A stretch of DNA of 64,000 nucleotides from Macellibacteroides fermentans. GTDB taxonomy: Bacteria > Bacteroidota > Bacteroidia > Bacteroidales > Tannerellaceae. Position 1 is the first letter of the stretch. Each line of letters opens with the position of its first letter. The notes beneath the pieces were generated by a model. That model was not told where the DNA came from. It saw only the letters and a list, made by a program, of their open reading frames with translations, and made no database searches. The translations under genes and the position numbers were made by a program. The DNA is taken from the NCBI RefSeq assembly GCF_013409575.1, contig NZ_JACCCY010000004.1, positions 248,001-312,000 of the forward strand, written 5' to 3'. This document shows, piece by piece, positions 53,520 through 61,998 of the stretch.

Positions 53520-54476
53520 TTATTTGTCTGACTCTTCTTTAAAGCTATTAAAGGTATCCAGTAATCCCTTTCTGGCATTAACAGGAAGGGATTCTATATC
53601 TAAAGCCCTTTTTATCTTCGAGTTGTTCACCACATAGGTATCCGTCGGCTTTTTAAAGCGAACCCTGTTAAGAGGCAGGCAGAAAAGATCGCCAATTACC
53701 GCTACACTTCGTATAAAATATTTTGGTAAGCGCCATATCCGGGCTTTTCGTCCCTGCGATTCGCAAATAACCTCAATCAACTCGTTGGTAGAAATGGTCT
53801 GGTCGTCGCCAATATGATAAATACCCGAAGCCACGTGGCCCGACACCAATCCCTCAATAATAAACGAAAGATTGTCCATGCTTGTAAACGACCGTTTGTT
53901 CCCGAACGCCCCCAACGGCCAGGGAATCCCCTTGTTAACCATGTTATACAGTAAATAAAGATACCCCTTGTTACCCGGACCGTGAATCAAACAGGGACGT
54001 AAAATATACACCCGCTTCCACGACTCGTCATCCATATTAAACTTTCCCATAATGTACCTTTCTTCCTTCAGCTTGGTTTCTCCAAAGGCCTCCACCGGCC
54101 AGGGAATCGCCTCCTCGTCCAGCACCTCGTCGCCCACCGAATTGGCAACAGCCTTAACCGAACTGAAAAAGATAAACTTTTTTGAATCAGAAGCCAGAAA
54201 GTAATTGAACACCCGTTGGGTAAGCGTAAGATTTACGGTAAAGTCGGGCTTCCGGATACAGCGAACCGCCACATCAGGCGTAACAGCAGCCAGGTGGATA
54301 ATCACATCCATGGCCGGAATCCGATTCTCATTCAAATCATTCCAGCTATACGTCTTTGCCAGTCCCGGTTTGTGTTGCGCCACAATATCGACTCCGTAAA
54401 CAGTATGTTTGGCACACAGTGCCTTCACCAGATTGGAGCCCACAAATCCATGAACTCCCGTTATAAGTATATTCAT
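53520..54476 (-). CDS. NAD-dependent epimerase/dehydratase family protein (extended SDR)
   Basis: A 318-residue SDR with the cofactor motif ITGVHGFVGSNLV at residue 5, DVIIHLAAVTPDV near 58 and FIFFSSVKAVA near 100. The position of the catalytic YxxxK reads FGETK (near residue 132), with Phe for Tyr, so classical proton transfer is doubtful. Later segments (RPCLIHGPGNKGYLYLLYNM, YHIGDDQTISTNELIEVI) are normal for sugar epimerases. It is bracketed by RNA cassettes d (upstream) and c (downstream), so it appears to be a single-gene unit. Confidence 0.85.
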   Translation of the reverse strand: MNILITGVHGFVGSNLVKALCAKHTVYGVDIVAQHKPGLAKTYSWNDLNENRIPAMDVIIHLAAVTPDVAVRCIRKPDFTVNLTLTQRVFNYFLASDSKKFIFFSSVKAVANSVGDEVLDEEAIPWPVEAFGETKLKEERYIMGKFNMDDESWKRVYILRPCLIHGPGNKGYLYLLYNMVNKGIPWPLGAFGNKRSFTSMDNLSFIIEGLVSGHVASGIYHIGDDQTISTNELIEVICESQGRKARIWRLPKYFIRSVAVIGDLFCLPLNRVRFKKPTDTYVVNNSKIKRALDIESLPVNARKGLLDTFNSFKEESDK

Positions 54477-54521
54477 TTTTAAAGTATCAGAGCGGTTTTA
54501 TAAAAAGTTGATAGACATCTT

Positions 54522-54624
54522 AAAAGCAAAATATCCGACTCTCACGAACCGGATATCTCTATTTTAACCAAAACCTTAACTTAGAATATAAGAGAAAGGT
54601 ACTGTAGTACCGTGTCTTATATCG
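54522..54624 (-). ncRNA. RNA cassette copy d: small RNA or leader before the SDR gene
   Basis: Minus-strand transcript of about 103 nt with the same elements as copy c: ATAAGA/TCTTAT stem around GGTAC-TACA-GTACC, the linker AGTTAAGGTTTTGGTTA, hairpin ATATCCG/CGGATAT and TTTTGCTTTT. It ends about 45 bases before the SDR start at 54476. The spacer between the two structures differs in sequence from copies c and e. Confidence 0.65.
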
Positions 54625-54629
54625 TATTG

Positions 54630-54683
54630 CAAATATACGCCCCTTTTCCAGACTACCAAACTTATCTTAGATGTTCTATAACA
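54630..54683 (-). promoter_or_regulatory. Promoter of RNA cassette copy d
   Basis: Minus strand: TGTTATAGAACA (54672-54683), 11 bases, TTTG (54657-54660), 19 bases, TATATTTG (54630-54637). Confidence 0.75.
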
Positions 54684-54726
54684 CTTTATTTATTAGTTCG
54701 TTTGGTTGTTTATGTGGGATATAATC

Positions 54727-55521
54727 TTAACGGGCTGCCATTTGCGAAAACTCCTTGATGCGTTGTTCTTCGGTGAGTTTGCATATTAACAGGGTATTGT
54801 CTTTTTCGGCGATGATGTAGCCATCGAGGCCCTGAATTACCACCATCTTGTTTTCGGGGGTATGCACCATGCAGTTGGTGCTTTCAATAAGATGGATGTT
54901 TGGTCCGATGGCAGCATTGTTGGACGCATCCTTTTCGGTACGTTCGTGTAACGAACCCCAGGTACCCAGATCGCTCCACCCGAAATCTGCCGGAAACACA
55001 TACATATCTTTGGCCTTCTCCATAATGGCATAGTCAACCGAGATACTCTTACACTTGGGAAACAACTCATCGATAACCATCTGTTCTCCGTCCGCACGTT
55101 CCATACAAAGATACCCGCATTCCAATAATAATTAGGCTGCGCAATATACCACTGTATCCATCACCACATGGTCGGCAGGCGTAACCACCAGATTCGCTTT
55201 GGGATACCGCATGGCAATCTTCCAGGCCACATACGCAATGCACGGAGCCGTATTACGCATACAAGGCTCCAGCAGAATATTCTCCTTCGGAATCTCGGGC
55301 AGCTGCTCGCGTACCAGCGAGGCAAAACTCTTGGAAGTAACCACCCAGATATGCTCCGGCGGACAAACCCCTTTAAACCGATCGGCAGTGAGCTGAATCA
55401 AGGTACGTCCACACCCCAATACATCGATAAACTGTTTAGGCCTTTCAGGCGTACTCATGGGCCAGAACCGGCTGCCAATCCCCCCGGCCATTATAACAAT
55501 GTGATTTGTATTTGATTTCAT
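54727..55521 (-). pseudogene. manC: Mannose-1-phosphate guanylyltransferase, ruined by internal deletions and frameshifts
   Basis: The start is intact: NHIVIMAGGIGSRFWPMSTP near residue 7 and PKQFIDVLG, then NTAPCIAYVAWKI and VTPADHVVMDTV, after which the frame stops at 55132. A second frame resumes with WNAGIFVWNV, and a third with EQMVIDELFPKCKSISVDYA and FGWSDLGTWGSLHE to the end at 54727. Compared with the family (about 350 residues), roughly 100 residues before WNAGIF and about 35 after it are missing. The product, GDP-mannose, cannot be made by these fragments. Cassette e precedes the gene, so its promoter has outlived its function. Confidence 0.85.
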
Positions 55522-55571
55522 CGGATCAAAATTATAGAAAGAATTATTGTGTGATTTATTATTTATGTCTT

Positions 55572-55671
55572 AAAACGCAAAATATCCGACTCTCACGAAC
55601 CGGATATCTCTTCTTTAACCAAAACCTTAACTATATAAGAGAAAGGTACTCTAGTACCGTGTCTTATATCG
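55572..55671 (-). ncRNA. RNA cassette copy e: small RNA or leader before the manC remnant
   Basis: Minus-strand transcript of about 100 nt: ATAAGA/TCTTAT stem around GGTAC-TAGA-GTACC, the linker AGTTAAGGTTTTGGTTA, hairpin ATATCCG/CGGATAT, then TTTTGCGTTTT. It ends about 50 bases before the manC start. The RNA part is well conserved although the gene it precedes is broken. Confidence 0.65.
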
Positions 55672-55676
55672 TACTG

Positions 55677-55730
55677 CAAATATACGGTAGTTTTCCATAC
55701 TACCAAACTTATTATACATGTTCTATAACA
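55677..55730 (-). promoter_or_regulatory. Promoter of RNA cassette copy e
   Basis: Minus strand: TGTTATAGAACA (55719-55730), 11 bases, TTTG (55704-55707), 19 bases, TATATTTG (55677-55684). The remaining gap to 55932 holds no gene. Confidence 0.75.
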
Positions 55731-55932
55731 GTTTATTTATTAGTTTGATTGGTTGTTTAATCAGATAAATATCCTATCGACTCTTCAATAAGCAGGAAGT
55801 TCAGGAATAAGTGACTACTTTAAATCACTTCTTTAGCTATGAACAGAATACAGAACCATAGGTATTTACTAGGATTTGACTTCATTAATAAATAGATGTC
55901 TTGTAATATCCTATCTAACTATTTACTTGTAT

Positions 55933-57882
55933 TTAACACACTTTGGAAGTCGATACCTGTTTTATATCCAGTTTTTCAAATTCTGAATTCTGGCTGAGAA
56001 ATTCCGGGACGATTTGTTTCATTTGGATTACCGTATCCAGCACTTTACCTTGACGGGCTACTTGTGTCAAAGAATCAATCATTGGTTCAATCTCCTGGTA
56101 GTTGTACTCACGTACCTTGGCTACTCTGATTTTTTCGTGTGGGGTAGGGAGGGTATTCTCTTCGTTACTTAATAGTTCTTCGTATAATTTTTCACCGGGA
56201 CGCAGACCTGTAAAAGCAATCTGGATATCCACATCGGGCTCGAAGCCGGCCAGTTCGATCATCCGTCGGGCCAGGTCGGCTATCTTTACAGGTTCGCCCA
56301 TTTCAAAGATAAAGATCTCGCCACCCTTGCCCATGGTACCCGCCTCCAGCACCAGCCGGCACGCCTCGGGGATGGTCATAAAGTAGCGTATGATGTCCGG
56401 ATGGGTCACAGTAATAGGTCCACCCTTCTCAATCTGTTCGCGGAAGCGCGGAATCACCGAACCGTTGCTCCCCAGCACATTGCCAAAGCGTGTGGTGATA
56501 AACTTCGTTACACCCGGATGGGTACCGTTCTTGATGGCCGTAGCCAGACTCTGCACATATATTTCGGCCAACCGCTTGCTGCATCCCATTACATTGGTGG
56601 GATTTACGGCCTTGTCTGTCGATACCATCACAAACCGCTCCACCCCGTACTTCACGGCATGGTCCGCCATGTTGCGCGTTCCCCGCACATTCACCCGTAT
56701 GGCCTCGCAGGGATTGCTCTCCATCAACGGCACATGCTTGTAGGCAGCCGCATGGAATACCACCTGGGGAAGGTATCTTTCAAAAACTGCATTCACCCGT
56801 GATTCACTGCGCACATCCCCGATAACCGGCTGGAACTTCAGTTCCGGAAACTTCTCCTCCAGTTCCAGTCGAAGGTTATGCATGGGCGTCTCCGCCGAGT
56901 CAAACAACACCAGCTTGCGGATGCGGAAGCGTGCCAGCTGACGGCATATCTCGCTCCCGATGGAGCCCGCCGCACCAGACACCAGCACCACTTTGCCCTC
57001 CAGACTATCGGCAATCTCCTGCAGGTTGATCTTAATCTCGTCGCGGCCCAGTAAGTCCTCGATACGAACCGGACGGATGGACCGTTTAACGCCGCCATCC
57101 ACCAAATCCTCCATGGGAGGCATCACCAACGTACGCAGGTTCAGCTTCTCGCAGTGACGGATCAAACGGTTTTGTTCCTCTTTGGCCTCTTTGGGATTGG
57201 TAAATAAAATCCCGTCCAGGTTATTTCTTTTAATCAGGCTGGCAAGCCCGGTCATATCTTCAACATAAAAAACCGGCAATCCGCCGATGCTCATCTGTTT
57301 CCCCTTCGAACCATAAATGATGTAACCCATGGCCTTATACATGTTAAGGTAAGCCTGGGTGTTAAGGTATACAGAAGATATACTTTGAGGGGTTGTACCA
57401 TAAATAAGCAAATTCCGTTGCTGCTTATTGTTGGTGGAAAGTATGAAATTATACAGGTTTATCAGGATCACCCGCAGCGATAACATCAACACACCGGTAG
57501 CCAGCGAATCGATAAAGAAGCAGAGAATCCAGAACTTGATAGGTTTGGGAGCTCCGAAAAAGTAGATCAGGGTGATAAGCAAAACCGACTTCACGCATGA
57601 AGCCGAGCCCAGACGCCACAACTCCTGCAGCGTAGAATGGCGAACCACTCCCCGGTAGGGACGGAAAACCATAAAAGCAGCGACGCTTGCTACGCCGGAG
57701 AAGAATGCCATGCGTACAAATACACCTAAATCCACAAATATGCCGATGGCATATTGAAGCAGGATGATGGTAAAAAGGGATACGGTAACGGAGGTAGCCA
57801 GGTCGGCTCCAAACACAATCCAACGGCTCAGGTATTTGAGTTGGGCCAGATTATTAAGTCTTTCTTGAACAATTCTTTTCAT
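55933..57882 (-). CDS. FlaA1/WbpM/PglF-type NDP-sugar 4,6-dehydratase, copy 2
   Basis: Start taken at ATG 57880-57882, as in copy 1. The architecture is the same: four membrane helices, nucleotide-binding domain, SDR domain with GAAGSIGSE and NVMGCSK. The stretch from about residue 205 to 575 is identical in protein sequence to copy 1, while the N-terminal membrane part and the last 60 residues differ at scattered positions and the C-terminus is different. Upstream genes in the same orientation (aminotransferase, acetyltransferase, PglC, PglA types) suggest that this copy supplies the 4-keto intermediate for a bacillosamine-like sugar. No RNA cassette lies directly upstream of it. Confidence 0.92.
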   Translation of the reverse strand: MKRIVQERLNNLAQLKYLSRWIVFGADLATSVTVSLFTIILLQYAIGIFVDLGVFVRMAFFSGVASVAAFMVFRPYRGVVRHSTLQELWRLGSASCVKSVLLITLIYFFGAPKPIKFWILCFFIDSLATGVLMLSLRVILINLYNFILSTNNKQQRNLLIYGTTPQSISSVYLNTQAYLNMYKAMGYIIYGSKGKQMSIGGLPVFYVEDMTGLASLIKRNNLDGILFTNPKEAKEEQNRLIRHCEKLNLRTLVMPPMEDLVDGGVKRSIRPVRIEDLLGRDEIKINLQEIADSLEGKVVLVSGAAGSIGSEICRQLARFRIRKLVLFDSAETPMHNLRLELEEKFPELKFQPVIGDVRSESRVNAVFERYLPQVVFHAAAYKHVPLMESNPCEAIRVNVRGTRNMADHAVKYGVERFVMVSTDKAVNPTNVMGCSKRLAEIYVQSLATAIKNGTHPGVTKFITTRFGNVLGSNGSVIPRFREQIEKGGPITVTHPDIIRYFMTIPEACRLVLEAGTMGKGGEIFIFEMGEPVKIADLARRMIELAGFEPDVDIQIAFTGLRPGEKLYEELLSNEENTLPTPHEKIRVAKVREYNYQEIEPMIDSLTQVARQGKVLDTVIQMKQIVPEFLSQNSEFEKLDIKQVSTSKVC

Positions 57883-58006
57883 TAAGTCATTTGTAAAAGG
57901 AAAATTCAGCAAAATATATGTCAACCGATAAAAATATATTTCAAAATTTAAAATCTATGACATCTATTTTTATTAATTAATTGGTTTTAATAAATTCTAT
58001 ATTAAA

Positions 58007-59143
58007 TTATGATTGTAGCGATTTGATTGCAACAACCACCCGGTTTATATCCTGTTCGGTAAGGGTAGGACCCGAAGGCAGGCAAAGACCTTTATCAAAC
58101 AGACCGGCAGCGGTACCGTTTCCGTAGAAAGGAGCATCCTTAAATACCGGTTGCATATGCATTGGTTTCCATAATGGGCGGGTTTCAATGTTTTCCTTTT
58201 CCAGATGCAATCTGATATCTTCGCGGGTACATCCGGCAACGGCGGGATCCACCAGAATACAGGTAAGCCAGTGATTTGAATTAAACTGGTCAGAAGGATT
58301 GGTAAGCAGCGAAATACCATTCACCTCTTTTAGCAATGAGGCATACAAGGCATGATTAGCACGTCTTTTAGCAATATGGTCATCTACGATGGTCATCTGC
58401 CCCCTGCCGATACCGGCACAAATATTACTCATGCGGTAGTTGTACCCAATGTGCGTGTGTTGGTAATGCGGCGCATTATCACGGGCCTGTGTAGCATAAA
58501 ACATGGTCTTTTGGGCCTGTTCCGGCGTACGGCAAACCAATGCACCCCCACCCGAAGTGGTGATCATCTTATTTCCGTTGAACGACAAAACTCCAAAATC
58601 TCCAAAAGTACCACACCTGCGCCCTTTATATTCCGAACCTAATGCCTCGGCAGCATCCTCCAGCACCGGAATCCCATAGGTATTGGCTACCGCCATAATC
58701 TCGTCCATCTTGGCCGGCATCCCATACAAATGCACCGGAATAATAGCCTTAGGCAGTTTACCTGTCTTTGCCAGACGATCTGTAATCGCCTCTTCCAGCA
58801 GAGCCGGATCCATATTCCAGGTATCCTTTTCGCTATCTATATATACAGGCGTTGCATGCTGGTACGCGATGGGATTGGCAGACGCAGCAAAGGTAAACGA
58901 CTGACAAATCACCTCGTCGCCCGGCCCAACACCCAGTTGGATCAACCCCAAATGCAAAGCCGCAGTTCCGGCACTTAAAGCCACTACATGACGGTCGTGA
59001 CCAACAAACCCCTCCAGATCCTTTTCGAACCCATCCACATTAGGACCCAACGGAACCACCCAGTTGGTATCAAATGCCTCTTTTATAAAGTCTTGCTCAC
59101 GTCCAGACATGTGAGCAAGCGAAAGCCAAATTTTGTTATTCAT
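58007..59143 (-). CDS. DegT/DnrJ/EryC1/StrS-family aminotransferase (PglE-like)
   Basis: Start taken at ATG 59141-59143 (MNNKIWLSLAHMSGREQDFI), where family members begin; the frame is open 24 codons further. The 378-residue PLP enzyme has VVALSAGTAALHLGLIQLGV near residue 55, VLEDAAEALGSEYKGR near 153 and the PLP lysine in SFNGNKMITTSGGGAL near 182. The C-terminus is GLCLPSGPTLTEQDI. The N-terminus and motifs fit PglE/LegC-type enzymes that aminate UDP-4-keto-6-deoxy-GlcNAc. It starts 13 bases after the acetyltransferase gene ends. Confidence 0.9.
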   Translation of the reverse strand: MNNKIWLSLAHMSGREQDFIKEAFDTNWVVPLGPNVDGFEKDLEGFVGHDRHVVALSAGTAALHLGLIQLGVGPGDEVICQSFTFAASANPIAYQHATPVYIDSEKDTWNMDPALLEEAITDRLAKTGKLPKAIIPVHLYGMPAKMDEIMAVANTYGIPVLEDAAEALGSEYKGRRCGTFGDFGVLSFNGNKMITTSGGGALVCRTPEQAQKTMFYATQARDNAPHYQHTHIGYNYRMSNICAGIGRGQMTIVDDHIAKRRANHALYASLLKEVNGISLLTNPSDQFNSNHWLTCILVDPAVAGCTREDIRLHLEKENIETRPLWKPMHMQPVFKDAPFYGNGTAAGLFDKGLCLPSGPTLTEQDINRVVVAIKSLQS

Positions 59144-59156
59144 TGTATTTAATTTG

Positions 59157-59792
59157 CTATTTATACTTAATAACTTTTGCAGGATTACCTGCAACCACTG
59201 CATTTGCCGGAACATCTCTGATTACTACTGATCCAGCCCCCACTAATGAGTCTTCTCCCAACTCCTTTACTCCAGTCATTAAGGTCGCACCAATGCCAAC
59301 GAAGCTATTCTTTTTCAAATTGATATTTGCACCAAAATTCACTCCAGTTGATACAAAAGTCCCTTCTTCCAGAACACAATGATGCGCAATCTTAGCTCCC
59401 ATACTTATCATAGTATAATCATTTAATTGAGTATACGGCATTATTATAGAATCAGCTAAAATATAAACTCCATTTCCCAAAGTTACGTGTGGAGCAATGT
59501 TCGCAGAATGATGAATGAAATTAGGGGTTTCGTAACCTAAATCATTTGCATAAGATAGAAATTTTACTCTTATAGGGTTATTACCAATAGGGCAATAAAC
59601 TGCTTCAATCTCATGGGTTTCTTTTAAGGATTCCAATAAACTTATTCCACCTAATACAGGGATTCCATTAATTTCTTTATTCCACAGTGAGGTGTCGTCA
59701 TCTAGGAAAGCAACGATATCAATCCCTGCTTCGGTTAAGTACGCCTGATAGACTTCTCCATATGTACCTGCACCAATTATTATACTTTTCAT
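59157..59792 (-). CDS. PglD/NeuD-type sugar acetyltransferase
   Basis: Start taken at the ATG 59790-59792 (MKSIIIGAGTYGEVYQAYLT), one base after the upstream stop; a longer frame would overlap that gene by 14 bases. The 211-residue protein has an N-terminal nucleotide-sugar-binding fold with FLDDDTSLWNKEINGIPVLG near residue 34. A left-handed beta-helix of hexapeptide repeats follows from about 90 (NIAPHVTLGNGVYILADSII), with the active-site-like AKIAHHCVLEEG near 138. It should N-acetylate the 4-amino group of the UDP sugar from the adjacent aminotransferase. Confidence 0.88.
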   Translation of the reverse strand: MKSIIIGAGTYGEVYQAYLTEAGIDIVAFLDDDTSLWNKEINGIPVLGGISLLESLKETHEIEAVYCPIGNNPIRVKFLSYANDLGYETPNFIHHSANIAPHVTLGNGVYILADSIIMPYTQLNDYTMISMGAKIAHHCVLEEGTFVSTGVNFGANINLKKNSFVGIGATLMTGVKELGEDSLVGAGSVVIRDVPANAVVAGNPAKVIKYK

Positions 59793-59793
59793 T

Positions 59794-60402
59794 TTAGTTC
59801 TTTCCATTAAATTTATACATTGTTACCTCTTTTGTCTGATTGATGTTTTCAGACTTTATCACTTTTAAAATAGTTAAAAGAATAATCTTTATGTCTAATT
59901 TAAATGACATGTTTTCTACATACCAGATGTCCAGTTCAAATTTCTGTGTCCAACTTATTGCGTTTCGTCCATTAATTTGAGCCCACCCCGTAATTCCAGG
60001 TCTAACGTTATGCCTTTTTTTCTGATCGTTACTATATAGGGGTAGGTAGTCAATAAGTAAGGGTCTGGGACCTATTAAACTCATATCACCTTTTAATACA
60101 TTAATAAGTTGAGGTAATTCATCAATAGAAGTTTTTCTAATAAACTTCCCAACAGGAGTTATTCTTTTGTCATTTGGTAAAAGATTTCCTTCATTGTCCC
60201 GTACTTCAGTCATTGATTTAAACTTAATTACATTAAATATCTTTTCATTCATACCTGGGCGACTTTGAAAAAAAATGACTCCTGCTCCTTTGTTTGCAAA
60301 TAGGAGGATCAAACTAACAACTAAAAGCAATGGAGATAATATTATTAGTGCAATTAGCGAGATTGCAAAATCAATAAATCGTTTAATGATTAATGGGTAC
60401 AT
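59794..60402 (-). CDS. PglC-type initiating phosphoglycosyl transferase
   Basis: A 202-residue monotopic transferase. One N-terminal re-entrant hydrophobic segment (about 10-34) is followed by FQSRPGMNEKIFNVIKFKSM near residue 49. FIRKTSIDELPQLINVLKGD near 88 contains the DE catalytic pair. SLIGPRPLLIDYL near 112 and RPGITGWAQINGRN near 136 complete the signature. It moves a sugar phosphate from UDP to undecaprenyl phosphate and so starts a second repeat unit in this window, beside the WecA-like enzyme at 45200. It overlaps the GT4 gene by 13 bases. Confidence 0.93.
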   Translation of the reverse strand: MYPLIIKRFIDFAISLIALIILSPLLLVVSLILLFANKGAGVIFFQSRPGMNEKIFNVIKFKSMTEVRDNEGNLLPNDKRITPVGKFIRKTSIDELPQLINVLKGDMSLIGPRPLLIDYLPLYSNDQKKRHNVRPGITGWAQINGRNAISWTQKFELDIWYVENMSFKLDIKIILLTILKVIKSENINQTKEVTMYKFNGKN

Positions 60403-61547
60403 TTTATTTGATCAGTTTTGGTTAATATTTCACTATAAAAATTAATTAAGCATTTTCTTACAAAACCTTGTTCGTATCGAGATGCAACCATTTGGCGAGC
60501 TTTTTTAGAGAGGGTTGCAACAAAATCAGGTTCTTTAGTAAATCTTTTCATCGCAAAATATAGAGAATCAGTATCATGAGGAGGAATGATTACACCATTA
60601 ATACCTTCTTGAATAATTTCCCGACTTCCATTTATATCTGTTACAATAGATGGAAGCCCTAAAGCTCCAGCTTCTATTACTACATTTGGAAACCCTTCGC
60701 GATAGCTAGGAAATACCAATGCATCACATGAAGCAAGCCAGTGACGAACATCATTTTGCCTTCCTACGGTTATTATACGATTATTAACCTCAATTTCGTG
60801 TCTAGTTTTATCAGATATAGGATTAAAACCATCTTCATATGGGCCAACTAAAATAAGCCAAATTTTATCATTTTCTTTAGATAAGCGAGAGAAAGCTTCG
60901 ATTAGCTCATTAATACCTTTGTCTTTTACGATTCTTCCAATGAAAATAAAAGAAAATGATTCTGGATTTCTAATAGTATTTGCTTTTTCCATAACTTCAG
61001 GAGAACGATCATAATGTTTTAAATCAATTCCTCTGACGTTTCCATACCCCAATACCTTAATATTTTTTCTTGTAATTCCATGGTTCAATAAATCATTTTT
61101 TACACCTTCTCCCTCTGGGATTATGTGAGTAGCACACGCACAAGTCAACCAATCTGTAAGCATAAGGATTTTTTTTGATAAACCTTTTGCTGTTGGAAAA
61201 ACTAATCCAGTAAATGTATGAATTCGTACAGGAACACGACAAACCCAAGATGCTAACATACAAAGTAATCCGGCCTTTGGAGTCATAGAGTGAACTATGT
61301 AAGGTTTTTCTTTATAAAATGTTCTAATAAGTAATAATAATGAATTAATATCTTTAAAAGGAGATATACGTCTTTCCATGGGTATTGAAATAGTTCTTAT
61401 TCCTTCACGAATACCAACTTTATCAAGACTTTCTCCGGGAGATGATAATCCAATAACCTCATATTCTTGAGATAGGTCTTTTAATAATCCTTTACAAAAA
61501 GTATCCAAAGAACTTGGAACTGTAGTACTACGAATAATTTTTATCAT
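60390..61547 (-). CDS. GT4-family glycosyltransferase (PglA-like)
   Basis: A 385-residue GT-B enzyme beginning MIKIIRSTTVPSSLDTFCKG. The N-terminal domain has HSMTPKAGLLCMLASW near residue 86 and VRIHTFTGLVFPTAKG near 104. The C-terminal domain has FIFIGRIVKDKGINELIEAF near 205 and VFPSYREGFPNVVIEAGALG near 276, with the E-x7-E pair. PglA and related enzymes add the second sugar to undecaprenyl-diphosphate-bacillosamine, and this gene is placed directly before the PglC-type gene. It is the first gene of the small operon. Confidence 0.9.
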   Translation of the reverse strand: MIKIIRSTTVPSSLDTFCKGLLKDLSQEYEVIGLSSPGESLDKVGIREGIRTISIPMERRISPFKDINSLLLLIRTFYKEKPYIVHSMTPKAGLLCMLASWVCRVPVRIHTFTGLVFPTAKGLSKKILMLTDWLTCACATHIIPEGEGVKNDLLNHGITRKNIKVLGYGNVRGIDLKHYDRSPEVMEKANTIRNPESFSFIFIGRIVKDKGINELIEAFSRLSKENDKIWLILVGPYEDGFNPISDKTRHEIEVNNRIITVGRQNDVRHWLASCDALVFPSYREGFPNVVIEAGALGLPSIVTDINGSREIIQEGINGVIIPPHDTDSLYFAMKRFTKEPDFVATLSKKARQMVASRYEQGFVRKCLINFYSEILTKTDQIKCTH

Positions 61548-61998
61548 TGTTGGATCAGTTTGTATTTATTTAAAAATGGAGATAGTTTCTATTTAAAACT
61601 ATTTATTTGTGTCAATTATTTTATTTGTATATTTTGCCTGATATATATCAGGCAAATAGCTGTATGATGCATTTGTGATTTATTCATGATAATGATTTAA
61701 CTCAAGGCAAAATATTTTTTACTTGCTATACGAATTTTAATTGCCAAAATTATTTTGTAATTAATCTAAAGCGAGATATATCTCTGAGTGACAATTTGTT
61801 GAATCCAAGTTAAGCATATGACTTTTAAACCTTGAATATTAACTAATGCATTTTGCTAAGTCTGCTTAGTTTTGAATGAGTTAGAGTGATATGCTTTATA
61901 GCAGGAGTTATTCGGTTTGACTTAAATAATAAGCACTGAAATATATTCCTGATTACTAATTATAAATTATAGATAGAATTAATGATATTATTACGATT
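61548..61998. other. Gene-free AT-rich gap in the second polysaccharide cluster
   Basis: About 450 bases without a credible reading frame. It holds an 18-bp perfect palindrome GCCTGATATATATCAGGC (61636-61653) and GAGATATATCTC (61773-61784). The former could serve as a weak hairpin terminator for the GT2 gene at 61999 on the minus strand. No cassette copy or remnant gene was recognised. Confidence 0.5.

Noticed and set aside
55132-55521. Independent short nucleotidyltransferase gene
   Set aside because: It ends in the middle of the ManC fold, and the missing parts follow immediately in other frames, so it is a pseudogene fragment.
61548-61998. Remnant gene or sixth RNA cassette
   Set aside because: No frame, no conserved linker and no TTTG-N19-TAnnTTTG arrangement were found; only two AT-rich palindromes are present.
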